Assembly (NCBI GenBank): GCA_022578605.1
Contig: MU394099.1
Location: 62,391 to 126,390 of the forward strand
Reading direction: 5' to 3'
Source: Camillea tinctor
Lineage: Eukaryota > Ascomycota > Sordariomycetes > Xylariales > Xylariaceae
Length of the DNA: 64,000 nt
Notes under the pieces: model-generated
What the model was told of the DNA's origin: nothing
The model's input: only the letters and a program-made list of their open reading frames with translations
The model's database searches: none
Shown: positions 1 through 17,700 of the stretch, one piece after another
How the letters are laid out: the number at the start of each line of letters is the position of its first letter
Position numbering within the stretch: position 1 is the first letter of the stretch
Position numbers and translations under genes: made by a program

Positions 1-275
1 TCTGGATCCGGAAGGACCCCGAGGATGGCACCACGCGGACCATCAGTCTGGGAGGGAGGGCCACGACGCAGATGAACATCGGTGACAGGATCATCATCAT
101 GACACCGGGTGGTGGCGGGTACGGCGTCGACCCGAATGCGGAGAAGGAGTTCGTCCCGGAAGAAGAGCTGGCTCAGACTTACACGAATGGTAAGGCGAAC
201 GGGCACGCGCACTCGGCGATTTTCCGAGCTAATGGGAGCGTGAGCGAGAGAGAGGCGATGGGCGCATCGAATTAG
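1..275 (+). CDS. 5-oxoprolinase, C-terminal end (cut by window start)
   Basis: Reading in the frame that starts at base 3 gives an open frame to a TAG stop at 273-275. It contains TISLGGRATTQM, then GDRIIIMTPGGGGYG, then a charged, variable tail of about 50 residues. A glycine-rich TPGGGGYG segment close to the C-terminus is characteristic of the hydantoinase B/oxoprolinase family. In eukaryotes this family is the ATP-dependent 5-oxoprolinase of the gamma-glutamyl cycle, which opens 5-oxoproline to glutamate in the cytosol. Only the last 90 or so residues of an expected protein of about 1,300 are in the window, so catalytic-domain integrity cannot be judged. A bacterial-type hydantoinase B subunit is the alternative, but the fungal setting favours the fused eukaryotic enzyme. 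Confidence 0.8.
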   Translation, partial: WIRKDPEDGTTRTISLGGRATTQMNIGDRIIIMTPGGGGYGVDPNAEKEFVPEEELAQTYTNGKANGHAHSAIFRANGSVSEREAMGASN

Positions 276-1081
276 CTTTGTTATGAGCATTGGATTGAAC
301 GAATATTTGACGAATTATGTATATCTATCTAAATGAATTCCAATTGACTTTTTCATCCTTTCATCCAATCTATATGAAGCCCCTGGGTGAGATCACTTGA
401 TGGGGTGTCTAAAAAAACTACTTAATTATATTTCCTCGTAATAGGTACGGAAGAAGATATTGTTCACCACACATAGCCAACCATTTATTATCTGTTCAAC
501 ATCACAGTGATGTGGGGACTAGGGGAACTAGGGACCACAATTGTGTATATAGTTCGCGATACAAGTTTGCAATAGTTTCTTTCTTTCACATCATGGCAGG
601 TCGGCGTTACAGTTTAGATCAATACATTCCTTTGCTTTTCGAATCTTTTTGTGTCTCTATTTCAAATAAACAGTATGATGGTTGGGTGTCGTAGACTAGG
701 GACCTCAGTCCCTAGTCCCTCACAGCCTCATACAACTGTTGGTAGGGGGTCTCCTCTATCTCCAGTTCAACAGGTCCTAATCTTGTAGCCGTGCATAGTG
801 CCCAGGTTAAGTTAATTCAACGTTCGAATATACAAAAACAGTGAAAGATACTATAGCACTTATCGTAATTCGTTGCGATACAAATGTATGGGACGTATAC
901 GACCCGAGATCGGTCACTCGGCTTGATCTGAGCAAAGCCGACGGCAAAAAAGAGAAGATGCCGAGCGAGTAACTGGGGGATAAAGATATCTAGATTCACA
1001 TCCCGAACCTAGAACTCGGGCAGGAAGGTCATAGATCAAAAGGAAATCGTGTAGTATACTAGCAAGATACCCTAGTGAAAA
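276..1081. other. Intergenic spacer, 5-oxoprolinase to aminotransferase
   Basis: No gene is supported here. The spacer carries the terminal-inverted-repeat element at 511-724, listed separately. The last 350 bases before the aminotransferase ATG are presumed to be its promoter and 5' leader. No clear TATA box was seen there. Confidence 0.6.
511..724. mobile_element. Solo-LTR-like or MITE-like element with terminal inverted repeats
   Basis: The left end reads TGTGGGGACTAGGG. The reverse complement of the right end reads TGTGAGGGACTAGGG, so the ends are inverted repeats that differ by one inserted base. The element starts with TG and ends with CA. It contains a TATA-like GTATATAG near 545 and an AATAAA near 665, as a solo LTR would. 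The right end also holds a perfect 10-bp inverted repeat (GACTAGGGAC at 694-703, GTCCCTAGTC at 708-717). No convincing target-site duplication is visible: the flanks are AGTGA and GCCTC. That leaves open whether this is an LTR, a MITE or a hairpin-forming spacer. Confidence 0.4.
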
Positions 1082-2621
<1,540 letters not shown>

Positions 2622-2699
2622 GAGAAAAAAAGTAATAATAAATCGAATCGCTCATTATATTGTATGCAAAAAAGCCCGAGTTGGGTGGTAAAGGTAAAA

Positions 2700-6851
<4,152 letters not shown>

Positions 6852-9658
6852 CTAACTCCTCCTCGCCTGCAGCGCCCCTCCGAGCGTCAGCGTCATGGGC
6901 GGGACCGGCACGGCCGGGCGTTGGATCTCGAGGCTTCTGCTCGCAATGGCTCGGCCGCCGGGGGTCCTGGGGTGGGGCACGTTGACGCGGCCGCTGCGCT
7001 CGGTGAGGCGGCTGGGCGTCTCGACCTGGACGTCGTCTTCGTCTTCGTCGTCGTCGTCCGATTCCACCTCGACGTAGTCGGCCAGGCGCGCGAAGTAGTC
7101 CGCGAGCCCGTCGACGCTGGGCGTGCCGACGACGGCCTCGTACTGCGGCGGTGGCGTCGGCATCGGCGGCGGGGGGTCATCCTCGTCGAAGGCCGGGGGG
7201 TTGAAGCTCGGGTGGCGGAGGAGGTGCATGGGGCGGGGGGTGGAGGGCGCGCGGCCCTGGCGGTAGAGAGACTGCGGGCCGGATTGGTGTTGCTGGACGT
7301 GGGCGGCGGGCGGGGCTGCGATGCCGGGAGACTCGATACCCGGAGGAGGGGCCGGGCTAGGCTCGACTGAAGGTATCGTGCCGGTGCTAGAGGCGGGACT
7401 GGGGTTGGTGGTGAGGATTTCGGCGTCAGGACAGCCGCAGCGGGCTTGTTGCCGGTACATTGGCTGGTCAGAACCCGAGTATTCAGGGAGCGCCGTGTTG
7501 GCTTGCGTGGCACGGCAGTCGAGGACGGTAAAGGGAGAGTCTATACTGATTTCGAAATGTCGTCTACGCTTACCAGCTGGGTCATCTGGGTCGAGACGCG
7601 AGATACGCATGACGATCTATACATTGAGAGTTAGCAAAAAAACACCTTTTTGTAATAGTGAGACTCGGTATTCATGCTTACCTTAATCCAGTGGTAGACA
7701 TTGACGTTCTTCCAACTGCAATCCGGATGAAGCCTCAGACTCTTGTCCTTGGCCATCTGCTCGCAGGTTGGTATCTGCACATTCATTTCGATCTCAGTCG
7801 ACGCCCAGTACGCTTCGAGACCCAAATCCAGATCGCCCAGGAGATTATCAGTAGGGTCTGGTAACGGCCTGGGGGCTGTATTTGACCTCGAGGCTTCTAA
7901 ACTCCTGCGCCTTTCCGCAGTCCTCCGCGCATCTTGCCGTTCCTCTGGTGTAAGCTCGCCACCACTAAGAACCCTAATCTCCGAGGACTCATACTGCTTG
8001 TCAAGCGGTTTTCCAGCTGCCTTCTCGAATAGCAAAATCTTACGTCCGGGATCCTTTCGCGTCACTCTCCGGTCATTAGTCCAGTATTCGACCGTCTCCG
8101 TCGCAAACACTTTAAGTTTGTGTACTTGCACTTTGGCGAGAGGCGTAAGTTTGAACGCAATAGGTATTTTGGTGCCAATAGGAAATGATTTCCCTGATAT
8201 CATAATATCGTAATGAAGCTGATCCTCCCATTGCCTACTAATAGAAATGGGCTCGGTCATTTCAAGTGACAACTGATCCGGCACTCGAACAATGCGGACC
8301 TCTTTCGTGCCATGTAGATTTGGCTTGAAGGCGCCCGCCCGTTCGACAATCGTTTCGAGTTCCCATTTTATTGATCCAAACTGTAGTTTGGTAGTCTCTA
8401 GTTGGTGGTGATCGATAGGTAATTCGAAGGAATATTCATAGGTGCCTGGGTAAAAAATCTTGTATGTCTTTTGTTGTATAACATTCACACTAGGTGAATC
8501 GCCTTTTCCAAAACTCCGGGACTGGACAGATTGTAGCGACAGTCGCTTGTAATCTCGTGCTGTAAGGTTATTACCGGATCTATTTCTCGTGGCTAGAGAA
8601 ACTGTCGATGGTGGCGGGGCTGGCTTGGAGCCGTTCGAATTGGACCGATTTTCTGGGGTATTCCGTAATGTAAATGTGCACTGGTTTCCATATTCCGTCT
8701 CCCACGCCTCGTGCATGGCGTGGAAGAAAGTCAAAACCTGTGTCCTGAGCGATGTCTCCTCATACTGGTCCACTTTCAGGGGGGGTATTCCTTCAGGCCA
8801 TTCTGTCCTAGCTCTCCCATGCAACTTCAGCGTGACCGACTTAAGTTTCACGTTTTTAGTGACATTTATCTGCAGCTTGCCTCGAAGAAGAGCCGTGGAG
8901 TTCGCAACTTCATGCCGCGGGTGCCCGTCGTGCTCAAACCCCGTAAGGAAGACGTTGGGCTCTGCAAGGATGATAGAACATGATACTCCACTGCCGGTTG
9001 CTACAGGCTTTGGAATCTCGGTCACGGAACTCATTATGCTCTTGGGCGAACGGGCTGACATGATACTATTCCTATGCGAGTTGTTCAAAGCCGCGCTCAG
9101 CATGGGCGATCTGCGTACTTCCGGCATCGCGGCTGCGCCTAGTAATGAGGCTGCGCCAACAGTGGGAACTGCTATCATAGAAGTTGGTCGGGCGTTCCGA
9201 CACCTTGCTGTCCCAGACCTGGTAGCGCCAGAAGCGCTGGATGCACCTGAGAAGTCGGCCGCAGCGGGTTGCGAGAAGTGGGACTTGAACGGTCCTAGCA
9301 CCTTCTCGAACACACGCCGCGATGACCTGGTTTCCTGTCTGTCCTCCGTCTTGGCTTTCTCTCTCCTTTGCCTCCTTTCCTTCCTAGACCTCGCTAGACC
9401 CTCAAGCTCAACGGCGGCAGGGGGCCTGAGTTCGGACGGTATGTAGCCGGGTGGGTATGATACGATGTGAATCGAGGAAGGTCGCCGCGGGCGAGGTCGT
9501 ATATGTGGTGCTGGAAGACTCGGTTGTAAACGGTTCCTCCGTTCTCTAGCTCGTGGCCGATAGTAGACGTTTCCGGTTAAGGGATATGCGGTCTGCTGAT
9601 CTAAGCGTTCGTGACGTTCGAGGCGTTCGAACTGTTCAAGGCTAATCAAGTCTGACAT
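6852..9658 (-). CDS. Arrestin-domain ubiquitin-ligase adaptor (alpha-arrestin, ART-like)
   Basis: Exons 9658-7682 and 7616-6852 encode 913 residues; the 65-base intron runs from GTAAGC to TATAG. A basic, low-complexity N-terminus of about 220 residues precedes an arrestin-N domain (about 225-460). That domain starts at CSIILAEPNVFLTGF and includes GTYEYSFELPI. An arrestin-C domain follows (about 460-660; SGKSFPIGTKIPI). The tail contains LPEY (702-705), PPQY within PTPPPQYEAV (about 815-818) and the acidic run DDDDEDEDD. PPxY motifs in this family bind the WW domains of the Rsp5/NEDD4 ubiquitin ligase. The inferred role is to recruit that ligase to plasma-membrane transporters so they are endocytosed when nutrients change. 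The orthologue among Rod1/CreD, Ecm21 or other ART proteins cannot be fixed by eye. The PY motif lies in exon 2, so correct splicing is needed for adaptor function. Confidence 0.85.
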
Positions 9659-12600
9659 GATGACTAGTTAGGACTACAGCATAATTATATTTGGTAGCGA
9701 TGATCGGGGGGACGGCGTGAAAGCGAGCGGGAAAAAAAATGAATGACGACGAGGCCGAAAACCGGTTCAAGTACTGCGCGTACGACAAGCATACAAGGCT
9801 GAGGTAGGACGAGCGCAGAACAAGAAGTGGGCATTGGCCGTCATGCGCATAGGCAAGGTCAATAAAAGCCAGGACGGGAACAAGAGATTAAAATTAGAGA
9901 CATGATATGTAGGTTAGGGGGTAGCTCGACCTAGGTTGGGCAGGAAAAAAGAGCATGTGGATAGATAGAACAACAGGGTAGCAACGCGAATGATCCCAAG
10001 ACCGAAAGCGCGAATGCGCATGCTAAACTAGAGAGGAAGAGAAGAAATGCGAGAAAAGTAAGAAGAGGGGAGGAAAGAAGAAAGGGAAAGCAAAGAACCT
10101 ACAGGACGGAACAAGGTGAATCAGAACAAAGTCATTATGTGAGCCACAGGAAGGCCCGGCTATACCTCACTCTGTCTCTTTTTTCTCAACCGTTCTCTAT
10201 ATCACACTCTCCCGCTCCCACTAGAGAGACAATAGAAGCTCGGTACCGTCTAGAACAAGGTAAGGTCGATAATAGACAACACCTAATGGCTAGGTAGTTG
10301 GTGAACGTGTCTCAGAATTCCACACCCAGACCTTTGGGGGAGAGAAAAAACACCGTTGGCCGTTTTCAGCCAGCGAACTCAAAGACTCTTTACCGGTCCG
10401 TGCTTGGATGGGGGTTGGGATATTTTTTTTTTGGAATGGGCAATGGATACCTCTGTGTGAACTAAAGATATGTAGGTAAGCCAACGTGATGCAGGCTGGC
10501 GTGTCCGATGAGGCTCAGTTGATGCAACGGGAAGAGAAAAGAAAAGGTCAAAAGGGGGAGGGGGGTGATGAGTATAGAAAGGCGGATGGATGGTTTGTTT
10601 TCTTTACCTTATTTTCCGGTATGACTTTGGGGGAAACAAGCACGACATGAAATTGGTGATTTTTTTGAGTCGCGAGCCGAGAAGTCGGTGACGGTAGGCA
10701 TAGATTCTGCTCTCGCTCTCGTCTCGTTTCGTTGACTGAGCAAAGCAAAATACTACACTACATGGCAGCTCCGCCGCATGATCTACCCTATGATGTATTG
10801 TATCCCCATACCCTGGTCGAGTTGCTGAGATAATAGGTCGAGAGAGAAACTCCACTACCCTAGTGCACGCCTCCGCGTCGCTGTCGTCGTTCGGTAGTGC
10901 GGCAATCCAAGTCCAATCTTTTTTTCTCTTTTTTTTTCTTTTTTGGCGAGCAAGACCAGGGCCAAGAAGAACAAAGGGTTGTCAGGCTTGGCTTCACTCC
11001 CAGACCTCCGTTTTTCTTTTCCCTATTCGCAATGCCAAGGGATCTCCAAAAGTATTTATATCAATTCATAATACTAACCTTTTGTTTTGGAGAATCTGGA
11101 GAAACTTTATCCCCCCTAATGTGTAATCCGTAGATTGATTATGTTAGTATAGTATAGTATGGTATTCATCCTTCCGGGTACAAACCATCATCATCATCAT
11201 TATCATCATCATCGTGAAGACATCGGTGCTTATGGGCATTGACATGGACATGGACATGGACTCCGCCCCCCCTCCTCCCCTCTCACCCCCTGGACCTAGG
11301 TAGACCATAGTGTGCACTATTATTTACCTAGTTAGTGAGATATATTTGCTTGTGTCTCCTGTGGATGAAGCGGGCGGGTCGAACTGGTCGGGATATGAAT
11401 GTAGTACATCGCACAAGCTACGCACTAACAGCATCATCACATACAAAAAAGGCTTCACAAGCAAGTGCTAAACCCAAATCCGGACACAAGAAGAATGTAT
11501 TTAGTTATTGCCAGTCTCTTGCATATGTAGAGACAGGGGGATGAGTTGACTTGTCTAGGGTAAGGCCAATCCTATCATGTAGGTGACAGTAGATCCCACG
11601 TCACGAGCCGACTTGTTCATAAAATCCCTGATCTCTCTACCTCTACGTAACTATACCGTTAAATAGTGTAGGTTAGTATGTATTCTGCACTACCTTATAT
11701 CACAAGCCAGGGACTAGAGTGTGGGGCAAGAGTCATGGAAATTATAATTGATATTGTTTGTTAGATTTTTTATTCTTTTTTTTTCTTTAGAGTCCATAGG
11801 ATCAAAATATTGTCGCTAGTGAAAACACTTCCGAAAGCGCGAGCTTCGGTCTATTTGTGTAGAAAAATTTTCTCATCTTTGCTTTCCGCTCGAACCGGCG
11901 AGAAACGAAGAAAGCGAAGGAACTCCGAGAACAATTGAGGGTTTTTTCTTCTCCCTTCTGCAGCTATTGTCGAGGTCAATATCATATTCCATACTATATG
12001 AATGGCTTATGGAAAGATTCCTGACTTGTCATCTTGTGGCGTATTATATTGAATTGATAATATCTACCTACCTGGTGTATACTATGTACTAGTTAGTGTA
12101 GACGGCGCTGCACTCAAGGAGGTATTGAAAGAAGGGAATTGAAGAGTTCTAAGTTGTCCCTGGACAGGACAATTCCTCATCTCTTTATTTCATTCTCTTT
12201 TGAACTAGCCTATAAGCTAATAACTAGTTAATAACTTACATGCCTAGTTGCCCTACTCTTAGTCCTGGCCCCTTGAGACACACCATTTTAGGCGATGGAA
12301 ATGCCGAACTAAGACTACCAGGTTCACCCCGTTCCAACAACTTTAAAGCCAATCTATCTCGCCAAGTAATGCCCCATATTGAAACCTGATCTGGAGATCT
12401 TTTTTTCAGATGTGATAGCTGCCCAGGCAGCCAGGTTGAAAACACATCTAAGCACTGCACTAGCCATGTAGGCCTAGTATACATAGGTAACTTAGTCGCC
12501 TCTCTAGCTAAAGTCATATAAGTTGATGGAGAATATATCGTCATTCTTACCTAGGTTACTACTGTCAACTTGGGCAGCGATAGGAGGTAGGTAGAATGTA

Positions 12601-15600
12601 TCCGGCATCCTGGAAGCTTTGCTGGCAAGCCCACGCCAAAAGGTTATTGTAGCCTTCCTAGAGTTTCCAGCAATACCAATAATAGATTAAGATTCTTTTC
12701 GCATTACATTAACCTATCTATCTACCTTAGATAGTACTTACACTGCTTAGACAGACTTCTTGGTGATGAAATATCAGCCCCATGATTGGTCCGGGATTTA
12801 AATCGGAAGTGGTGGGTAGAAAAACAAAGCGCCCGCGGGACTCTCGGCAGGGTTACGACAACACACCCTACGCATCTAGACCTTGTGGAAGTAAAGTCGT
12901 TGTCGTCATCGCAGTGGCTTTCATCGTCTGACATGCAGGCTTCATGGCCATGACCGACTTCTTGATCATTCAGTCAAGTCAGGGTAATTCTTCGAGGTTA
13001 TCTGAGAGTTTGCATGGTGAAAATTAAAATTAAATCAAAATAAATTTTGGTTTAGCAATAAACAGGTTTCAAAGATACAAGATCGATGAGGCATGTTGAC
13101 CTTGAGCTTAGAGCTATGTACCAGATTAGCAAAGTCCAAGCTCCCATCCAAAATATGCCCAGGTGATCGTTTGGGGGTGCATTCTGGCGGCATTTGGTAT
13201 GGGATGTCCATAAAAAGATTTACCTGCCAAGACAAATCTTGTGCTTACGGCCGGCGTGATGCAAGCCGCACATGAGTTGTGTGAAATGCCACCATTCATA
13301 ACCAGGTGCCTGATGATCTAATAATCTGACGGACGAACTGACCCCTAAATTATGGGAATTATTGGCTAATGATCTTTTTCCCTCTCTTTTTTTCCTTTTT
13401 TTTCTCCGTTATGCTTACATACACTCGTGACTCTTATTCCGATGTAACCCTCTAAAAAGTGCCAAATGGTGAAATATTCCCCAGCCTATTCGACCTTGGT
13501 ATCTATTAGCGAGTATCTGTATCCACTACGGAATACTTAGCGAGACTCTCCAGGCCCGTGAGCAACGGTTACATGGAGGTGAGTCAACCCGGTACGCATC
13601 AACTGACAGCAGATCAACGTTATATGTTATACAAACATCTGTTTACCTGGTATGCGTCAATAATTAGGTATACGGTCGAATTAAATGTTCAGGTGCACCC
13701 TAAGGTTTTGTAGGTTGAAGATGCGCGGTAAAGTATACGACAACACTGCAGTATATGCAAGTAACTATAAACCAACTACCTAAGTGCATATCGTGATATT
13801 ATTAATAACCAAACTACGGAAAGATCCCTAGCTTATAGGACTGCTTGATCTCGGGATGCTGGATTAGATAGGCGTTTTCAACTTCATGCGAAATGTAAAT
13901 AATCCACATGCCCATTATTTTAAGCTAATATGTGATTAATATCAACACCAGCATTCCCCAGAATAGTATATGCAGCTGAGCTAAGCGACTGAGTGTAGGT
14001 TGATGAAAGTCATAATCTCGATACTCTAGATAACTTACCAAACATGCCTACATTCCGAACCAAGCAAACCTATGTGGTCTCCGGTTCCGGTCCTGGTCCT
14101 TACTGAACAAACTCGGGGTAATGAGCTTGGGACGGCAAATTCGCTGCGGACCTATCTTCACGACATAGTCCCGTACCTCCGCGTTGCTGGCTGATCCCAA
14201 TGCCAGGTTCGCACGGAGATGTTCATGGCGTGTCGGTATCCAAATGTATGGCCAATATGGATAAATCATAGTGCTGGTGTCGTAACGTGTCTTGAAACGT
14301 AACCCACTGATGGTAGTAGTAGCGATCGTTGATGTTTGGTAAACAGCTTACGTGTCTCCCTGTCACGATGTGAGCCCTAGATGGGGGAAACGTATTCATT
14401 GATGTGCGAAGAACAGAGCTACCTGGGTAATCGCAGAGCAGCGTAGTCTGTTAACATAGGTACACAGAATTTCTTTGTTCTGTTTTCTAGGCCGAGCTCA
14501 ACTCCTCACACTACCCGGTGCATGCCTCGAGCCTCTGGTTTGGACAGTATCATCGTTGCGGAACATGGCAGAAATGCAACTCGAACTAGATCATCTGCGT
14601 GATGACCAGTAAGAAAGTTTTATCGTATTTATGCCGAAATCTTACCAAACAGTATATTATGTACCTATATATCCCTATTCAGACGTCGCTATAGACAGTC
14701 CAACACGAAATTAACCATACGGATACGTGCGACGGGTTTAGATTTAGACTTCTAGTATTGTTGAAAAGGGGGGACATTTTCATAGATACAAGCTATACTT
14801 GCTTACACAAAAAGAAGCATTCGTATATAGGTTGAAACGCAGAGACAGTATATTCATACTATTCTCTTTTTTTCTAACGCATCGGTAGTTTTATATAAGA
14901 GTTAATGGATCATTCTAAGGGATGGCTCTGTGACTACCCCTATTCCCCATTTGGGTGCTCCCCCATCTATAGAGTAACCATGAATCTACTATATACCAGC
15001 ACTCATTATTCCCATCATGAAGAAATTATCAACCAGGGATTTTCCTTTGTGTCATTCATTTAACGTGTTCTTCCGTCTCTCGGTCTAGCACATTCATCAG
15101 CATGTCGCAGCAGTTGGCAACTCCTTTAGTTCTATGTCCAACGGCCACTCCATGAAACATAATGGCCCTTTAGTATTCTAATTCTAGGGTCTTAAACGTC
15201 AACCTGTAGGCCTAACTCGTGGTTAAGGAACTAGCTAACTTGCGGAACTACGCAGTCTTTCGTATCTTTCACCTTTCTACTGAATAGGGGCTAGGGTTTC
15301 TTTAAAAGTCATTGTCGCCAAGGTCCCAGCCCTGTGTATTTTATCAGATGCGTTTACATAGTTCTTGATCTTCTATAAGAATAGCAGATTTAAGCACGTT
15401 ACCCAGCGTTATAACCTTATGGGCCACATTTGAATACCTTAGACATCTTAATATATATATTAACATATTTCGGCTGGTCTCGATAGCTGGCTAAACCAAA
15501 CGTCAGCGTGTTAATGCTATGTGTATGGGCCGTATACTTCTACGAAACTCTCCTTGATAGGAATATATGTCTTCAGTGTCGTATCAGTAATCTTAAGTGT

Positions 15601-16505
15601 ACAAGTAGAGGCCTTTGGGCATCACATTTTAATATATGCTCATGATAGAGTCTCCCACAATGTAATGATTATCATGTTAAGAAATTGACATAAAAACGAG
15701 AAAAGATAACTAATAATTTTCGAAAAATCGCGCTTTTTTACTCATCTTGTACTTACTAACATTCTGGGTGTTCAAAAAATGTTTAGTAAACTGACTATAG
15801 TATGTTGACTTAGTGTAATATATACTTGTCAGAGATCGACTAATATTATCTGTATACTTTTTCCCCTGATGAAATGTTTACTTCGGAGTGATCTAGGTCT
15901 GACCTATTAGTTGTAGTAGTGCTTAGGTATATATGTATCTCATAAGTAACCAATATATATCATTTATTAAACCCCACCCGTAGGTTATGATCTGTGCTAT
16001 GCCGATGTGGTTATTGAATATTTATAGAGGGAGATGGCTAGAATTTATATGGATAGCTAGAATTACATAAACTTGATAAAATATATCTCATTGGATTCAA
16101 AAGACCTTTTCTATTACGAAGAAGAACGGACAAAGTAGACCATTAGCTCAGTAGCTTAACGCATTGCCAACAAGTACCAAGGTATATATCAGAAATTATA
16201 TTATCTTCTACCAACTTTCGAAATATATCATAAAACACGAAAAAATCCCTCTGCACCTGTCGAACTACAAGAAGACACACGAACAAACTCAACGTAACTC
16301 TCAATTATTATTAGTGGCATAGAATAAACCCATAATCTTCGACCCATATATCACCAAATCCCCGAACTAATCATTAAATCATGACCTGGCGTTATTACTC
16401 AGTAGCCAGTGTGGTGTGTGCCGTATGAGTTACACCGCACTGAATCACCTCCCATGATACCAACTAGGTTAGGTAGCTGGTGTGTATTGTACACTGCCCT
16501 CAAAC
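9659..16505. other. Long AT-rich region with no supported gene
   Basis: No reading frame in these 6.8 kb shows a recognisable domain. About 9660-10860 is probably the promoter and 5' leader of the arrestin gene; it has purine- and pyrimidine-rich tracts and few stops. From about 11100 the sequence becomes AT-rich with short microsatellites. Examples are GTATA units at 11143-11162, CAT units at 11186-11212 and a GACATG tandem near 11242-11260. Open stretches such as 12236-12544 (-), 13035-13235 (-) and 14048-14269 (-) encode nothing recognised and may be decayed coding DNA. The part from about 15400 to 16440 is very AT-rich, as expected of RIP-affected or old repeat DNA. Confidence 0.5.
11186..11212. 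repeat. CAT/ATC trinucleotide microsatellite
   Basis: About nine consecutive CAT units, one of them altered to TAT, lie in noncoding DNA. They are followed at about 11242 by a short GACATG tandem. Confidence 0.8.
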
Positions 16506-17106
16506 TTACTGAGGGGCTGGGACCACCTGTATCTGGCCGTCTTCGGGGATCGTTGCGATCTTGTTGCCGCAGGAAGAGCAGAAGATAGTGGTCGTCTCAC
16601 ACCAACCGCACATACACGGAATGCAAGCAAGGCATATGCAGAACAGGCATAACAAGACTCCTGCCACGCTGAATTGTAGACATTGTCAGCACTTGTATCA
16701 TATTTGAAAGGACAGCATGCTCACGTCTGCATATTCGAGCCCGTCGTGGTACATTGCGTCTTACTCGTGCGCTTGCAGAACGGGCAATCAATCCATGCCG
16801 GTTCTTTGGTTAGGAGGTTCAGGGGCGTGACTTTCACGTTATTCCCCTCTTCCACAATTCGGGGCACTTTTTCAGCGACTGTTGACGCGTTGGACTGTGA
16901 TGTGTATCTGATAGAAAACTGAATTTAGCCTATTGCTTCCAAGCATAGAAACGACCCATTGGCACGGACACGTCTTACTCTTCTTGAATCAAGTTAGGAG
17001 GCAGGGTCTTCACGGGCGCTGGACCTGCTGGCGCGTCGCTATTCATCGGTCGGGATCGGTCACCCGCTTCAACGTTAGGCGGAGGGGACAAGATCTTTTC
17101 CTCCAT
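16506..17106 (-). CDS. Small LITAF-domain membrane-associated zinc protein
   Basis: No single long frame reveals this gene; three short exons do: 17106-16979, 16907-16725 and 16668-16506. They encode 157 residues. The first intron is 71 bases (GTAAGA to TATCAG) and the second 56 (GTGAGC to TTCAG). Residues 1-42 are Pro-rich and disordered. The LITAF domain follows, with the first zinc knuckle IDCPFCKRTSK, a Cys-rich hydrophobic segment (VAGVLLCLFCICLACIPC) and the second knuckle TIFCSSCGNKIATI. In LITAF/SIMPLE proteins the two CxxC pairs bind one zinc and the hydrophobic helix dips into the cytosolic face of endosomal or lysosomal membranes. The fungal role is not known. The gene is divergent from the HET gene with 594 bases between start codons. 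Both introns fall where they restore the family pattern, which supports the model. Confidence 0.85.
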
Positions 17107-17700
17107 GGTTCCATTATCTAGTGTCGTTTATTTTCATTCACTCCCCTTCTACTCTTGATGTTTGATAGAGGTCATCAGAGGAAGGGGAACATATATACTA
17201 GGTCTATTCCAAACGACTGCGCCGCAAGCTAACCGAGCACACCCCTTACGCAGGATTCATGGGAAATTCGATAGTGCGACAAGTGGCGCATATATATCAT
17301 ACCATGTGCTAGATGTATTGGTTACCTGTTCTCTTGCGGCTGAGCAGGACTTGGTTACCGGGCTTGGTTACCGGACTTGAATTAGTTCACCGAGCCAGGT
17401 ATAGGTAGTACCATATCATGAGCTTCTTACACTACCTCAGCAGATTAAACTGTCTACATGCCTGCGCAAGTGAGATATTCCAGACGAAACTCAGTATGGG
17501 AAACTTGCGACACAACGATTTGACATATGATCCCTGGTATTATAGTCTCCAGGTTGTGTGCCCAAATCCGCTGACGAGTGCTTACAACCTAATCTTAGAA
17601 CACTGTCAATTGATTTGAGCGGTAGATAATAATAACGGACGAAATACCTTTCGATGCGGAACCTGACTCGAAATCTACCTTGTGATATACATGAGCTAAG
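17107..17700. other. Divergent promoter region between LITAF and HET genes
   Basis: This holds no supported gene. The 594 bases should carry both promoters. Short open frames here (for example 17162-17380, +) lack any recognised feature. A short repeated GGTTACCGG-type unit lies near 17354-17374. Confidence 0.5.

Noticed and set aside
8589..9446. 285-codon open frame on the plus strand
   Set aside because: Exactly antisense to the arrestin-domain gene, no domain, composition explained by the opposite strand.
12236..12544. 102-codon minus-strand frame
   Set aside because: Reasonable composition but no recognisable family and no partner exon; mentioned only as possible relic.
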